A DNA stretch of 64,000 bases from Glutinoglossum americanum (GCA_020080175.1 JAGHQL010000061.1:1-64000), one strand, 5' to 3'. Positions 22,746 to 34,836 are shown, counted from the stretch's first letter. Numbers and translations: made by a program. Notes: generated by a model not told the origin, from the sequence alone.

Positions 22746-23073
22746 GGTTGAGAAAGCGTATATTATGAACTAGCTGGAACGATGAGCAGAAATATATGTA
22801 TGCATGTATATATGTATGTACACACAAAATGCTGTACTTGCTGCGGGTGAAGCTGGAACTCCAGTACTTAGTGCAATTGATTTGCTCCTGCAACCTCTGT
22901 GCTAGAAGAGGTTTAGTGACGCTAATGGTACAGTAAGCCGGAAATACCGACAACCCCAACCAAAACCAAAACATCGTCAGGGCCCAACTGCCTTGCGTTC
23001 TCCATATTCATTGCTCTCGCCAATTGTATTCCTAACTAGAATCTTGCTCATCCGTTTTCCTCTCTCCTTGAAC
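22746..23073. other. Intergenic, SGD1 to LPD1
   Basis: 328 bp between co-directional genes. A short TATG/TGTA microsatellite lies at about 22792-22824 and an AACCAAAACC run just before the LPD1 leader. No gene was seen. Confidence 0.45.
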
Positions 23074-24899
23074 ATGTTCAAACCTATAATACCAAGAGCG
23101 GTGTCTAGGTCTGCTCTACGGCCACTTTCCAGCAGTTCATCGGCTGCATTTGCCCCCTCAAGTTTTTGCCTCGTGGCGCGGCAGAGGAGAGGCTATGCGT
23201 CTAAGGATGGTGAGTTTCTATGGTCGCGAGTGATGGAGCTGGGCGGAAGCTATTGATACTAATTTTCTGCAGAGGAGAAAGATTTGGTGATCATTGGCGG
23301 TGGCGTTGCAGGATATGTTGCGGCGATTAAAGCTGGTCAGGAAGGCCTAAAGGTAAACTTCCATATACAATCTGGTTGCCCCCTCTCTCCACGAGCGAGA
23401 GTGTTTATCTATCTCTAATATCCCATATAGACGGTTTGCATTGAGAAACGCGGTACGCTTGGGGGCACTTGCCTGAACGTTGGTTGCATCCCTTCCAAAT
23501 CGCTCCTCAACAACTCCCATCTCTACCACCAAATTCTTCACGACACCAAGAACCGTGGTATCGATGTTGGCGATGTCAAGCTCAACTTGGCACAGATGAT
23601 GAAGGCAAAAGACACTTCTGTAGCGGGGCTTACCAAGGGTGTGGAGTTTTTGTTCCGGAAGAATAATGTCGAATACATAAAGGGAACAGCTGCTTTCTCT
23701 GGGGAGCATGAGGTGAGGGTCGATCTCACGGATGGAGGCGAGCAGATACTGCGTGCAAAGAATATCATTATTGCTACGGGCAGCGAGGCTACACCTTTCC
23801 CGGGTTTGACCATAGATGAGAAGAGAATCATCACAAGTACAGGTGCTATTGCACTACAGCAGGTGCCAAAGAAAATGGTTGTTATTGGAGGTGGTATCAT
23901 AGGGCTCGAGATGGTAAGCTCCCAGAGTGGTTTGGACCATTTTGCAAGATGGGGGTGGGCTAGGCATTGCTAACGGTATCCTTTTAGGGCTCTGTATGGT
24001 CGCGGTTAGGGTCAGAAGTCACAGTGGTAGAATTTCTAGGCCAGATCGGTGGTCCTGGCATGGATATGGAGATAGCAAAGCTCTCGCAAAAGGTTTTACA
24101 GAAACAAGGAATCAAATTCAAGCTTAACACGAAGGTCTTGGGGGGAGAAGTTGGCAGCCAGAGCATCAATCTCAAAGTTGAAGCCGCCAAAGGTGGTAAG
24201 GAGGAAACTGTAAGGGCCTTTCCCCCACGAGATAAAGGATGAGATGCTGAGCAGTTTGGCTGATAATGACTGTGATACAAGCTTGATGCAGATGTGGTAC
24301 TCGTAGCTATTGGCCGCCGACCTTACACCGCCGGCCTCGGGCTCGGGAACATAGGCCTCGAAACTGATGAGAAGGGCCGCGTTGTCATCGACCAAGAATA
24401 CCGCACTAAGCTGCCGCATATTCGGGTCATCGGTGACTGCACCTTCGGCCCTATGCTCGCACATAAAGCCGAAGAAGAAGGCGTGGCAGCCGTTGAGCTT
24501 ATCACGAAAGGACACGGCCATGTAAACTATAACGCTATCCCCTCGGTCATGTATACACATCCGGAAGTCGCATGGGTGGGTCAGAACGAGCAGGAATTGA
24601 AAGCGAGCGGGGTTGAGTATAAGGTTGGCACATTCCCATTCACAGCCAACTCGCGAGCAAAGACAAACCTGGACACCGAAGGTATGGTGAAGTTCATTGC
24701 GGACCGCGAGACAGACCGGATACTGGGTATCCACATCATTGGACCGAATGCTGGAGAGATGATTGCTGAAGGTACATTAGCTATTGAATATGGAGCTAGC
24801 TCAGAGGATATTGGCAGGACGAGTCACGCACATCCAACTCTTGCAGAAGCGTTCAAAGAGGCGGCAATGGCGACTTATGGGAAGGCGATTCACTACTGA
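23074..24899 (+). CDS. LPD1: Dihydrolipoyl dehydrogenase (E3), mitochondrial
   Basis: This FAD enzyme reoxidises dihydrolipoamide to lipoamide with NAD+ in the pyruvate, 2-oxoglutarate and branched-chain dehydrogenase complexes and in the glycine cleavage system. ATG 23074 starts an Arg/Ser-rich mitochondrial presequence ending near RRGYASKD. After the first intron come the FAD-binding loop [19 protein letters not shown] and the redox-active disulfide site [34 protein letters not shown], the NAD-binding [12 protein letters not shown] and [20 protein letters not shown] follow. The interface domain carries [20 protein letters not shown] with the catalytic His. Introns lie near 23207-23272, 23353-23430, 23913-23987 and 24207-24288. 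It is intact and of full family length. Confidence 0.97.
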
Positions 24900-25342
24900 G
24901 GCGCTGGTGCTTTTTTGGAACTGTGATTTGACAAAGTGCGGCTAATTGACATGAACTGTTGAGAGAAGTCTTTCGCGTTTTCCTTGTGTTTTTTTAACCG
25001 TGGTACATAACCAATTGTAAACTAGAGTCAATCTGCTAATAATCCAGAGGAGTCTTTGGCCGTTCGTTGGAGGCTCGCTTGCCTCGAATCAAGAGACTAC
25101 AATGGGGAGAGCATAAAAGTTCATCGAAACCGTTGACTATGTCTGAAACTCCAACACGCCTCTGGACCTGAAGAGAAGGACAAAGTGAAACTTCGTTTAT
25201 AAACCGAAAAAGATAGAAAATGGAATGCGGCTATGCTGACGGGGGTGGTAGTTGAGCGAACTTTCTCAAAAGAAGTGCGGTGGGGTGGTGCATATGCGTT
25301 AAGAGGAGATTTTGATTTTGGCGTGGCCAATATCTCGTGGTT
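24900..25342. other. Convergent intergenic region after LPD1
   Basis: 443 bp. Nothing recognisable beyond possible 3' UTR sequence (TTTTTTTAACC near 24990). Confidence 0.45.
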
Positions 25343-25792
25343 TCAAATAATCACACAGAAAGATGGATCTTGCCGACCTCGGTAGTAGCTGCTCCGCCGT
25401 CGTCCGCCATAGCCGTACGGGATGACGTGGGTGTACCCAGACACAATATATGGATCAGTACTTGCACCGGCGTCGAAGTTAGCTTGGAGGTAGTTGAGGG
25501 TGGGAAGGGGGAAAAGGTACCGAAAGTGCCCCGGATACAACCTATCGTACCGGTCGTCGTAGTAAATGCCGCTGTGGTACGGGTCGCGCAGGTACCTCCC
25601 CGACGACAGGTGGTGCGGCCGAGGGAAGTAGCCATGGCCAACTCTGTTATACATGCCGTCGCCGTACACGCTGCCTCCATGGCTGTACCCGCCATAGCTA
25701 CTGCCCTCATGGATGCTGGGCTGGATGTCACCCATGTATGGCGAGCCCATGTGGGATCCGAACTGGTGGCGGTTGTATGGGACGATGTTCAT
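25343..25792 (-). CDS. Tyr/Gly/His-rich small protein with C-terminal CaaX box
   Basis: I do not recognise this protein. The ATG at 25792 opens a 149-residue ORF, MNIVPYNRHQFGSHMGSPYM..., dominated by Tyr, Gly, His, Ser and Arg. Loosely repeated units such as SSYGGYSHGGSVYGDGMYNR occur in it. There is no membrane segment. It ends ...GRQDPSFCVII, so the last four residues C-V-I-I fit the CaaX prenylation consensus (Cys, two aliphatics, any). Prenylation would anchor this otherwise soluble, low-complexity protein to membranes; that is inference. The reverse frame is also open over the same span, so coding status rests on the biased composition and the CaaX end. An upstream exon is possible because a splice-acceptor-like TTGGCGTTAG precedes the ATG by 9 bases. 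Confidence 0.5.
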   Translation of the reverse strand: MNIVPYNRHQFGSHMGSPYMGDIQPSIHEGSSYGGYSHGGSVYGDGMYNRVGHGYFPRPHHLSSGRYLRDPYHSGIYYDDRYDRLYPGHFRYLFPLPTLNYLQANFDAGASTDPYIVSGYTHVIPYGYGGRRRSSYYRGRQDPSFCVII

Positions 25793-26607
25793 TGCTTCCG
25801 CTAACGCCAACAATGGGATATCAGAATGCAAACAGACGCCAACAGCTCACTTAGACAATTGGTGCAGAGAATAGAAGCGGTTGCAGGTCTGGCATCAAGT
25901 TTGGTCGAGATCAAAAACAAGGCGATTGGGAGTGACCGATTGACAAGAGGGCCTTACTTTATAGCTGCTCTTGCCCTACTTTCCGTATCTGCGGGGCAAT
26001 GATGGAGAAGGAATTACGAGTCTGAACCACACACCACCGAGAGTCAGATTGGCTATATCCCGTTGGTGCCTAACCCCATCTTGGGCAGATATCTCTATGC
26101 TCCTCCTGCGCCCTCTGGAATATCTAGAGGGCGACACCGCGATTCCTCTTTAAGAGTGGAGTTGCATTACGGATGTTCACCGAGCAATTTCTCGTGAGAG
26201 CGAGAAATTCTACTGGGTTTTGCGATAGTCATACGGACGATTTGGGTGCGGATCTGGGTTATCATGAGAGAGGAGTGGGGGGGGGGATGCCGGAGGTGGG
26301 GGAATATCTTCATCAACTGACCGCATCGAAAAAAGAACGTAAACTACGGCTCTGCACAAGTCTCTTTTCCTAAACCGGCGACGATGACCTTGGCAAACTA
26401 AAATGGTGAGTGTGCACTAGAGCAGCTGCCTGGAAGAGAAGGCTCAATGGTGAAACAACTTGATGCGCGATTTATCGTTCTAGTGAGCCTTAAGACCGAG
26501 ATTTTGAGCATTTAATACTTGGGCATCGATTGCAAGCCTCACTTCTCCGGTTTGGATGATGGTTGCAACCTTGATCCCGGAACGGTTTGGCGCATCGAAA
26601 TCCTCGT
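25793..26607. other. Intergenic region between two minus-strand genes
   Basis: 815 bp. A G-run (GTGGGGGGGGGGATG) is at about 26275-26289. Short ORFs show no similarity. It presumably contains the promoter of the CaaX ORF and the 3' end of the phosphoglucomutase. Confidence 0.45.
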
Positions 26608-28965
26608 TTACAGATTTTTCACGTGATGGCCACCGTCATGGCCGATTACTAAGCCGTTCTCGCTGGGCTTGAGCCATTCCTTCGTGACGTCTTGAAGCAC
26701 ATCGTCTGTGGCCTGTCGGGCCTCGACCAAGCTTTCTGCTTGGCACTCTATGTACACTGCTGCGTGGGAATCCACAATGCGCTTTCGGTTAGCCTCTCCC
26801 GTCTCTTCCCGTAGGCAGGGGATTATGCATGCGAGAATAAGAGGAAATGGGATCTTCTACACTTAGTCTTGGGCTCGGTTCCTGATCCCCGGACCGTGAG
26901 CTTAATGCGTCCTTCCAGCTCACATGTTATCATTTGGCTATCTTTTGACACCTGTAAAGTCGGAACCCCGTCTGTTGCTGCCGAGTCATATCCCTCAGTC
27001 AGATCCCTCCACCGTAAGATCTTCCGTCCGCCCAACATGGTTGGATATGGATGTGGACTGGCTATATGTCTGATGTCATCGAACATTCTTTTTGTCAACT
27101 TGGGATTCGGAGATATGAAGTACGTATTCATATCTTGGAAGAATCCATAAGTCCTATAGAGGTCCTGTAGTTTCCCCCACGGCGTTAGACCTTCCAGATT
27201 CCTCCATCTTGACATGGCCGTAAGAAAAACTGCTCCAGCAGAGATGGAGTCCTTATCGGGAATCACTCCGGTGAACATGTATCCGATGGCTTCTTCAAAA
27301 GCAAAGCACGCATCGTAGCCCTGATCTCGCAATTGGAGAGCTCTATTGCCAAGCCATTTGAACCCTGTCAGACTTTCCTCAAAGTAAAAGCCCTCCTTTG
27401 CTGCCATTGCAGCCAGCATGCCAGTGGATACGGCTGAATTTAGCATAGCCAGCTTTGGTAAAGGACGGTAGGATGGATAAGTCGATATAACATGTGACGC
27501 AAGTAAGACGCCCAACTGATTACCCGACAGCTGGTACCACTCTCCGCTAGGTTTCCCAGACCATTGTCAGCTTACTGGGGTATTAAGGAAAGGCATAACT
27601 ACTGCATTCATACTCACTTCACCTTTTCAGCGATAGCTAGTCGATCAGCATCAGGATCACTAGCAATGACAATTGTGATCTTGTTTCGATCTGCAACCGA
27701 ACGAGCTATGTCTAGGGTCCCCTTTTCCTCCGGATTAGGGAAACGAACTGTGGGAAAGTCCGGATCCGGTTGAGACTGACAGGCACTTTAAAAAGCGGAT
27801 TTGGCATTTGATCTAGTGAAGGGCCTACCTGCTCGTCAACCACAATCATTTGCTCTAGAAGCCCTAAATTTTTGACCATTTCGGCCATATAGGGTAGTCC
27901 AACTCCGTGCATTGGCGTATACACGAAACTTGGTTGGTCCTTATATTGCTTGAGGCTTTGAACACTCTCCAATTTGCTAACAGCGGCGAAATAGGATCTC
28001 CGAACCCTATCGAGCACCTTCTCAACAAGCAGGCTACCATCGATTGCATTGATATCCCACGAAATAGGTTCCATGCATTGCTGGATAGATGCAACGATTC
28101 CCGTATCGTGAGGAGAGGTGATTTGACATGCATTGGACCAGTAACTTTTCAGCTAGTCAGTGGAATCGCGAGATAACGAAAAGAATAAGATTTAGCCAAC
28201 ACTTTATAACCTGCTTGAGTCAGTGAAACAGCCGTGCCTTATACACATCGCCCTCACCATTATCTTCTGCTGGATTCTTATCCCACCACATCGTAAGCAA
28301 GAAGAACCCTTACACCAAACGGCATTCTATAACTTACGTGACTTGCAGTGATCATGACCCCTGCAGCAGCTCCCAACTCGGAAACACCGAATGGTACAAG
28401 TGGAGTGTGGACATAATTTTCGTACCACCAGACTTTGATCCCTTTGGCAACAAATGCTGCGGCTGCAAGTTTGGCAAATTTTTCTGAGTTGTGGCGGGCA
28501 TCACGGCCGATGACTATCCCTTTCGAGCTCGCGAGTGGAATGTGTTCCAATACATATGTTGCCAAACCCTGAGATGTCTGAATAACAGTCAAGGAGTTCA
28601 TACGAGAAAAACCGGCCTCCATCCGGGCACGAAGGCCTGTATAGCATCAATGTTCTAGAGTATTTTAGTTCGAATGGTGGAGCAACCAAAGAAGCTTACC
28701 AGCAGTCCCGAATGTAATCCCTAGAAGTTGAGTTTCAATCGAGGCAACAATTATAGTCATGCACAGGGGTGTTTACTATTTCGGAGACGTCTCTCGAGCT
28801 CGTCTCCATCTTGCGCTTCCATCAAACTTTGTATTTCCTTCCTTGTTATCCCATCCTACAGAGAACAGAGACATAATCAGAACGTGCGGGGCAGAGAGCA
28901 TTCATTTTTGCTCCTACCTTATCTAGCCGTAGCCACTCAGTAGCGAGCTCATATGTCGACAACAT
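26608..28965 (-). CDS. Phosphoglucomutase / phosphopentomutase (PGM2/PRM15-like)
   Basis: This enzyme of the alpha-D-phosphohexomutase superfamily interconverts 1- and 6-phosphates (or ribose 1- and 5-phosphates) through a phosphoserine. The start is ATG 28965, [16 protein letters not shown]. Next come [13 protein letters not shown] and [40 protein letters not shown], the catalytic loop [40 protein letters not shown], the metal-binding [38 protein letters not shown] and [13 protein letters not shown]. The last exon, joined after a GTAGAA donor, gives [20 protein letters not shown] and ends ...HHVKNL at 26608. The catalytic loop is assembled from two micro-exons, 28258-28276 (19 nt) and 28201-28210 (10 nt). 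The family resemblance is to yeast Pgm3/Prm15 and human PGM2 rather than classical Pgm1. Confidence 0.93.
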
Positions 28966-29338
28966 ATTCACGCTGGAACTTTTGATAATATACCACCAGT
29001 ATGATTTGAATGGTCTGGGGAGATACCCATGTAGGGTTGAATCAGAGGCGCATATAAAGCAGGCACAGTACGGCACGTGGGGTGGCGTTGGATATCATAT
29101 TTGGTTCGGTATTCCTAGACTCGCTTGTCGGCCCCTGTTGACGTCCCGTTCCCAACCTCACTGCTCTCCACCATTAGGGAACGTCCACCGATGGATATTT
29201 TGATTCACATGGGGTACCTGAAGTGAACTAAGCACAAGGCATGCATGAGACTACTAATAGTGCGGAACATTCTTTTGAGTGAGCAATTACAGTTCAGTTA
29301 GCCATATCTCGTATTCAACGGCATTTTAAGTCTGAACA
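28966..29338. promoter_or_regulatory. Divergent promoter region, phosphoglucomutase / desaturase
   Basis: 373 bp between outward starts. No specific motif could be defended. Confidence 0.35.
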
Positions 29339-31286
29339 ATGCCTCTTCCGACAGGAGTCGTGGATCGCAGATCCACCAATCTGTCCCGAAGGCAAGTGGA
29401 GGGCCTTGTAGCGGATGGCCATGCTATCATTATTGTGGATGGGAAGGTTCTGAAAGTTGATGCCTGGCTCAATTATCACCCCGGTGGTGATAAGGCTATT
29501 ATGCATATGGTGGGCAGAGACGCAACAGATGAGGTTAATGCGTAAGTCTCACTGCAACTCAATCTAACACCCGGCTCCTGCTCAAGTGGTTACCAAGCTC
29601 TGACCAGTGGCTTGTCTAGACTCCACTCGCTAGAAGCTAGACGACGTATGAATGCATACCAAATTGGGCAATTTGAGGGCCTGTGGGAGAATTTTCTTCC
29701 ACCAATTCAGGGTGGACAATTCAGAGCCTATGACGAGGGTGGAGAGAAAGCACGAGGTAGGGGCGAGCGCTCTGACTTAAGCAGCAGCTGGAACAGTTCT
29801 CGGTCCTCAACCCCGTCATTGGATGGACATGCACCTTTGATGAGATGTCGCGGGCCTAGAAGTGTAGCAGAATCACCAAGCTCGTCTTCGGTATCTTCAC
29901 TATCATCCTCCGACTTTGCAGAGCACAAAGCAGAGGAGACTATGCCGTCTTATATTGATGCTTGGACTAAACGAGAGATAGACCTTGATCTTTCAACTTA
30001 CCCACCCCTTGACCCAGTCACACAAGATGAGATTGTGCGGAAGTATCGTCTCCTACACGATCGCATAAAGGCTGAAGGACTCTACAAGTGCCATTATACC
30101 TCATATCTGACCGATTTATGCCGTTATGTCCTCCTCTTTAGCCTTTGTCTACTGTTTTTGCGGTGGGGATGGTATGGAGCTAGTGGTATGTTCTTGGGAC
30201 TGTTCTGGCACCAGTTGGTTTTCACCGCGCATGATGCTGGACATATGGGAATCACACATGATTTTACTACGGATACAGTAATTGGTATTATCATCGCAGA
30301 CTTTTTGGGGGGTTTGAGTCTTGGGTGGTGGAAGAGGAGTCATAATGTTAGTTCTGCTCCACCCCATCCTTGGAAGCTCGGGTCTAACTACTTAAATTGG
30401 AAAATACCAAGAATTTCACTAATACCGGCATAGGTTCACCACATCGTAACTAATTCGCCTGAACATGACCCTGACATTGAGCATTTGCCATTTTTCGCGA
30501 TCTCACATCGACTACTCTCTTCTCTACGTTCTACATACTATGACCGTATCATGCCCTACGATTCCTTTGCTCAATTCTTTGTCCGTTACCAGTCCTACCT
30601 CTACTACCTCGTTCTCGCTTTTGGTCGTTTCAACCTCTACCGGCTTAGTTGGGAATATCTCATCCTTGGTCTCGGTCCTCGAAAAGGCCCCGCCTGGTGG
30701 CATCGGTGGTTCGAGATCCTGGGGAACGTTGTATTCTGGTACTGGTTCGGGTATAGGTTGGTGTATAAGGAGATCCCAACTACCTGGAGCCGGTTTGTGT
30801 TTGTGATGGTTAGCCACATCGTCACCATGCCATTGCATGTTCAGATCACGTTAAGTCATTTTGCAATGAGCACTGCGGATTTGGGGGTGAGAGAGAGTTT
30901 TCCACAGAAAATGTTGAGGACAACTATGGATGTCGATTGTCCTGAGTGGCTTGATTTCATTCATGGGGGCCTCCAGTTCCAAGTAAGTGATCACCACACC
31001 TCTATTCTTGCCAAGTACTTTGTGGAAACGAAGATTAAGTTCTCATACGTTTGGTTAGGCAATTCATCACCTCTATCCTCGCATACCCCGACACAATCTT
31101 CGGCGTACTCAAACACTAGTTATAGAGTTCTGTAAAGACGTCGGCCTCCCTTACGCGCTCTACGGCTTCGTGGAAGGCAACAAGGAGGTTATCGGCCGCC
31201 TTGCTGATGTAGCACGCCAAGCGGCAATCCTGGCCCAGTGCCAAAGGGTAGTCTCTGAGAGAACTGATCTTGGACATCATACATGA
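29339..31286 (+). CDS. Delta-8 sphingolipid desaturase (cytochrome b5 fusion)
   Basis: It introduces the delta-8 double bond into the long-chain base of fungal glucosylceramides in the ER. The N-terminal cytochrome b5 domain has the haem motif YHPGGDKA (His at residue 47). A Ser-rich linker (about 29740-29920) follows. The desaturase core has three His boxes: HDAGHMG, HNVHH (split by the intron at about 30350-30432) and QAIHH (formed across the intron about 30983-31048). The last exon, missed by simple ORF reading because of that intron, gives HHLYPRIPRHNLRRTQTLVI and VGLPYALYGFVEGNKEVIGR and ends at 31286. Several membrane segments surround the His boxes. An intron after VNA near 29541 precedes SRLHSLEARRRMNAYQIG. 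All catalytic boxes are present. Confidence 0.92.
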
Positions 31287-31728
31287 ACATATTTCGTCTT
31301 TATGTGATGTAGGACCATGCAGATAGTAGATCTCATGAACCATGGAGGCGATTGAATTTCTTTAAGCTTGTAGATGAACTGGAAAGGAGATATTCACCAT
31401 TCTGGAACGAGTCCTTCATATTTCTAGGCACTTAAACGCCGCCCAGAAACAGACATGCCTTGATTTTTGAAAACTGGACGCACACTGTTTTCGTACGCGA
31501 CAGGATGTATGATACAACGAGGCACGAGAACATAAAAATAAAATCTTAAGGGGTGGGGAAAGGGGCGAAACGCCGTGAACAATGGCATGCAGGGAAAGGC
31601 CAACAGGCAGAACGCTATACCGACGAACGAGAACCAGGTAGATCAAGGATAAATGAATTGGGAGAGAAAATGAGATTAAAGGATGATTAGACAAAATGAA
31701 CAGAAGGGATCCACAACACGACCGGGGC
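31287..31728. other. Convergent intergenic region, desaturase / LDB17
   Basis: 442 bp, nothing recognised. Confidence 0.45.
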
Positions 31729-33424
31729 TCACGCCTCGCTCGTGAGTTCAAAGCCACTACTCCCATTCGCCTTCGCTTTGACATCTGCAGTGGCACTGCT
31801 GCCCCTGAGCGCGGAGCTCACTTCAACTTCATTCCTCGATGGTGTCATCACACCAGGCCTTTCCTTCAGTGAAGCCACCTCAACCACAGACAGGCTGCTT
31901 TCCTTCGCTTGCGAATTCGTCATGCCTAAATGGAACTTCGCAGCGTTTTCGGGTTTCTCTGGGTTCGCTAACCATCGCACTTCGCCACATCGATTCGCGA
32001 GCCTCACAGTAGTCTTGTCCACCGGCTTGAAGTGAGCGCTGCGCACGTGACTAAGCATCTGCAGAAGCCTCTGAATCTCTTCGCGCTTGTAATGCGGTGG
32101 ATGGCGTAGTTGCGTGTATGCTAATAAGGGATACAACACACGGAGATACATATGCCGAAGGGCTTCAGACTCATCAGGGAGGTCGAGGAGGTTACGCACA
32201 ATGACATCGACGAGAACCCGGAGGTCGTTAGTATAAAAATACTCGCGAGTTGCATGGGTGGTGAAAAGTAGATAGAGCAGCTTTAGGATGAGGAGCTGCA
32301 ACGATGTCTCACCTACAACACATAAGTCCCCTATGCGCAAAGGCAAGGGCTGGGACGGAGGGGAATCCGGTTACTCACTTTCGCGGTTGAGAAGTAGTAT
32401 AATGTTCTCACCAAAAGTCTTATAGGCGGAACCCCGGATACTGAGCACCTTGATGACTTTGTTTGTCAACGGCTGGCCCATTGATTCCCCGTTATTAGGG
32501 TCATGTGCCGCTAACATATACTGCTCATTAAGAACGAGCTAGATAAACATTTGTCATTAGATGATGAACCACCATGATTTAGAGCGCACTTACCAGAACT
32601 CGGATGACGGGGTAGTGGTATGGGTCACTAGAATCATTGGAAAGCTCCTCAATGATCCCGAACAAATACGTGATGAAAGCATCATCGATAAGTCCTGGGC
32701 ATAGTTAGTTGTCATTTCGTAGAGTTGCGGCCACTATACGAACTCAAGTCCTCTAATGGCAACCGTTGGATCCGAGACATTTCGTAAAGCAAATCTAAAG
32801 TAATCCGATATAACCCTAGGTCGTCATCCGGCCGGCTCTGGACGAGCTCCAACAACCTCGGGAAAGCGCCCTCATCCTTCATCAGTTCGAAGGTCTTCTC
32901 ACTCTGTCGGCCATCGAAAAGAAGGAAGGACGCAAGAAGGTGGAGAGTGTCGGTGGCAGATTCCTATACCAATTGAGTAAATGGGCGCTGCACAAGATGT
33001 CGGCATCCATACCTGTAAGAAGGTGTGAATGATCTGTTGCCGGACATAATCCCCATGGGTGGAGAAAAAAGGCGACTCCCGTAACCTGTACGAGCAGCGT
33101 GCAATGTCGTACTCGGATTTTAGGTATTCGCCTAACAGTCTAGAAGTTAGTCCTTCTGTTCAGGACCACAGGGACCGAGCGAGGCAGGCTGACGCTTATA
33201 ACTGGAGGTGAACCGCAAATACGACTTTAGGGCATGGTCAATGAGCAGCTGTGTCTGGCAGTGGGCAGAGACGATATCGTCAAGTTCTGCACGCCAGCGG
33301 GAGAGAAACTGTCAGATGGTTTTCGTTCGTCTGAGTTGCGCTTTCGATTGCTTGGATGGGGGAACAACAGACCATCCCAGAATTGCTGCTCATCGTCGAG
33401 CGTGTAGGAGACCTCGAATTCCAT
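31729..33424 (-). CDS. LDB17: Ldb17/Dip1 (WISH/DIP/SPIN90 family) actin regulator
   Basis: Ldb17 (fission yeast Dip1) activates the Arp2/3 complex without a pre-existing filament and so seeds actin patches in endocytosis. ATG 33424 opens [19 protein letters not shown], typical of the family. Further exons give [12 protein letters not shown] then [19 protein letters not shown]. The long last exon carries [40 protein letters not shown] and [20 protein letters not shown], the SPIN90 leucine-rich domain. The C-terminal 90 residues are Ser/Glu/Lys-rich. One donor near 33195 could not be settled: the best protein continuity needs a non-GT donor, so a small gene-model error is likely there. It is divergent from the RING gene. 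Confidence 0.85.
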
Positions 33425-33679
33425 AGTTGTTGAAGGGATGAAATAGGATGGTGCCAGCGATAGTTCTGTGGCCAAACATATCCAGCAGAGAAGAGCAATG
33501 GCGATCAGTAAATTTATGCGTATGGCATGGTGGCGGGTGGGACATGGAAGTTGAAACTGATAAGTTGAAATAAATGGTGGGGAAAGGAGGAGGCTCCAAA
33601 TTTCGCTTCCAATTGGTGGCCATCTTCACTCCGAACCACAGCCGTCGACTTCAATATCAGCCACAACCCGCATCGCTGT
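33425..33679. promoter_or_regulatory. Divergent promoter region, LDB17 / RING gene
   Basis: 255 bp between outward starts. GTGGCGGGTGGG lies at about 33530. No further motif could be assigned. Confidence 0.35.
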
Positions 33680-34836
33680 ATGGATGAGGAGGAGGAAGGC
33701 CTGGAGGTCGGGCAAAGAGTTCTACGGACTACTCATGACTTCAGCGAGGAAGATCTTTGCGTCATATGCCTCGAACGAATTTCAGAGCGTGCATTGGCTA
33801 TTCCCTGCGGACACCATAATTTTGATTTCTTATGTCTCATAAGCTGGCTACAGGAGCGGCCAGCATGTCCTCTATGTATGTCGTTACCATCTTTCGCTCA
33901 CCTTTGATACCCGATTGAGACTCAGCTGATCCTCGTTCCTTAGGCACTAGCAAAGTCGCGTCTGTGCAATACAACCTTGTATCGCCTCAAAACTTCAAGA
34001 TCCACACTGTTGATTCGACATCTTTAGCTTCTCCAACACCGCCGACTCCATTACCGGTAGCTAGCCGCCTTATTCGCGACCGCCGCCTATACGCTCAGAG
34101 AAACCAACCTCGCAGTATCAACCGGGTCCAGGTCCCGCAAGATCCAGATATAGCTCTCCTTCGACGGCGCTATGTGTACCGCAACGAGCTTTACTCACTC
34201 CATGTCGGATCGAACCGCCTTTCGCGCTTTCGAGACCTTACTCCTCAGCTCTTCTGTCGCGATGAAGAACTAATCTCAAGAGCTCGGAAATGGATTCGAC
34301 GGGAGCTACAAGTTTTCGAATTCTTGAATCCGGGCAGTATGGGTGACGAAGATAGCAGTCACCCCCATACGACTAGGAGGGTGAACAATGCGGAGTTCCT
34401 TTTGGAGTATATCATTGCGATTCTCAAGACGGTGGACATCAAGGGTAGCGGTGGACAGGCCGAGGATATGCTCCAAGAGTTTCTAGGGAGAGCCTCTACG
34501 AGATTATTCTTGCATGAGCTAAGGGCATGGCTAAGGAGTCCATATACCTCGTTGGATGACTGGGATCGCGCGGTGCAGTATAAAGAACATCTGCCGGAGA
34601 ATCTCGAGACTGAGTCCCTACAAGGCATTGGAACTTTGGGGGTGCTGTCCAGCCGATCCTCGAACTTGAGCTCGAGCGAAGGAGTCCGGAGAAAGCCGTA
34701 TAGGTTGAGGAACTCAGACCATCGTCGATACCGTAACCGCCCGTACGATCTACTTAACCGCACGCCCAACCAAGGCGATCTCCCTCAACCAGATTGCAAT
34801 CCTGGCCGAACGACTATCAAAACCATTAATTCGTAA
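33680..34836 (+). CDS. RING-finger protein, probable E3 ubiquitin ligase
   Basis: Two exons (33680-33875 and 33944-34836) encode about 360 residues. The N-terminal RING has C27-x2-C30, C43-x-H45, then D49-x2-C52 and C63-x2-C66. The fifth ligand position is thus Asp rather than Cys. The last RING Cys is created across the intron (CPL|C). After it come [15 protein letters not shown] and a conserved basic region, [20 protein letters not shown] and [19 protein letters not shown], which I recall from many fungal RING proteins resembling Topors. The far C-terminus is Arg/Asn-rich. A ubiquitin or SUMO ligase role is inferred from the RING only; substrates are unknown. Confidence 0.85.

Noticed and set aside
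25337-25804. Open frame on the plus strand opposite the CaaX ORF
   Set aside because: Head codon is not ATG and its Val/Ala-rich composition is what the antisense of a Tyr/Gly/His-rich frame produces.
26272-26290. G-run as a possible G-quadruplex
   Set aside because: One uninterrupted G-run with a few short neighbours does not give four separated tracts, so the claim is too weak.
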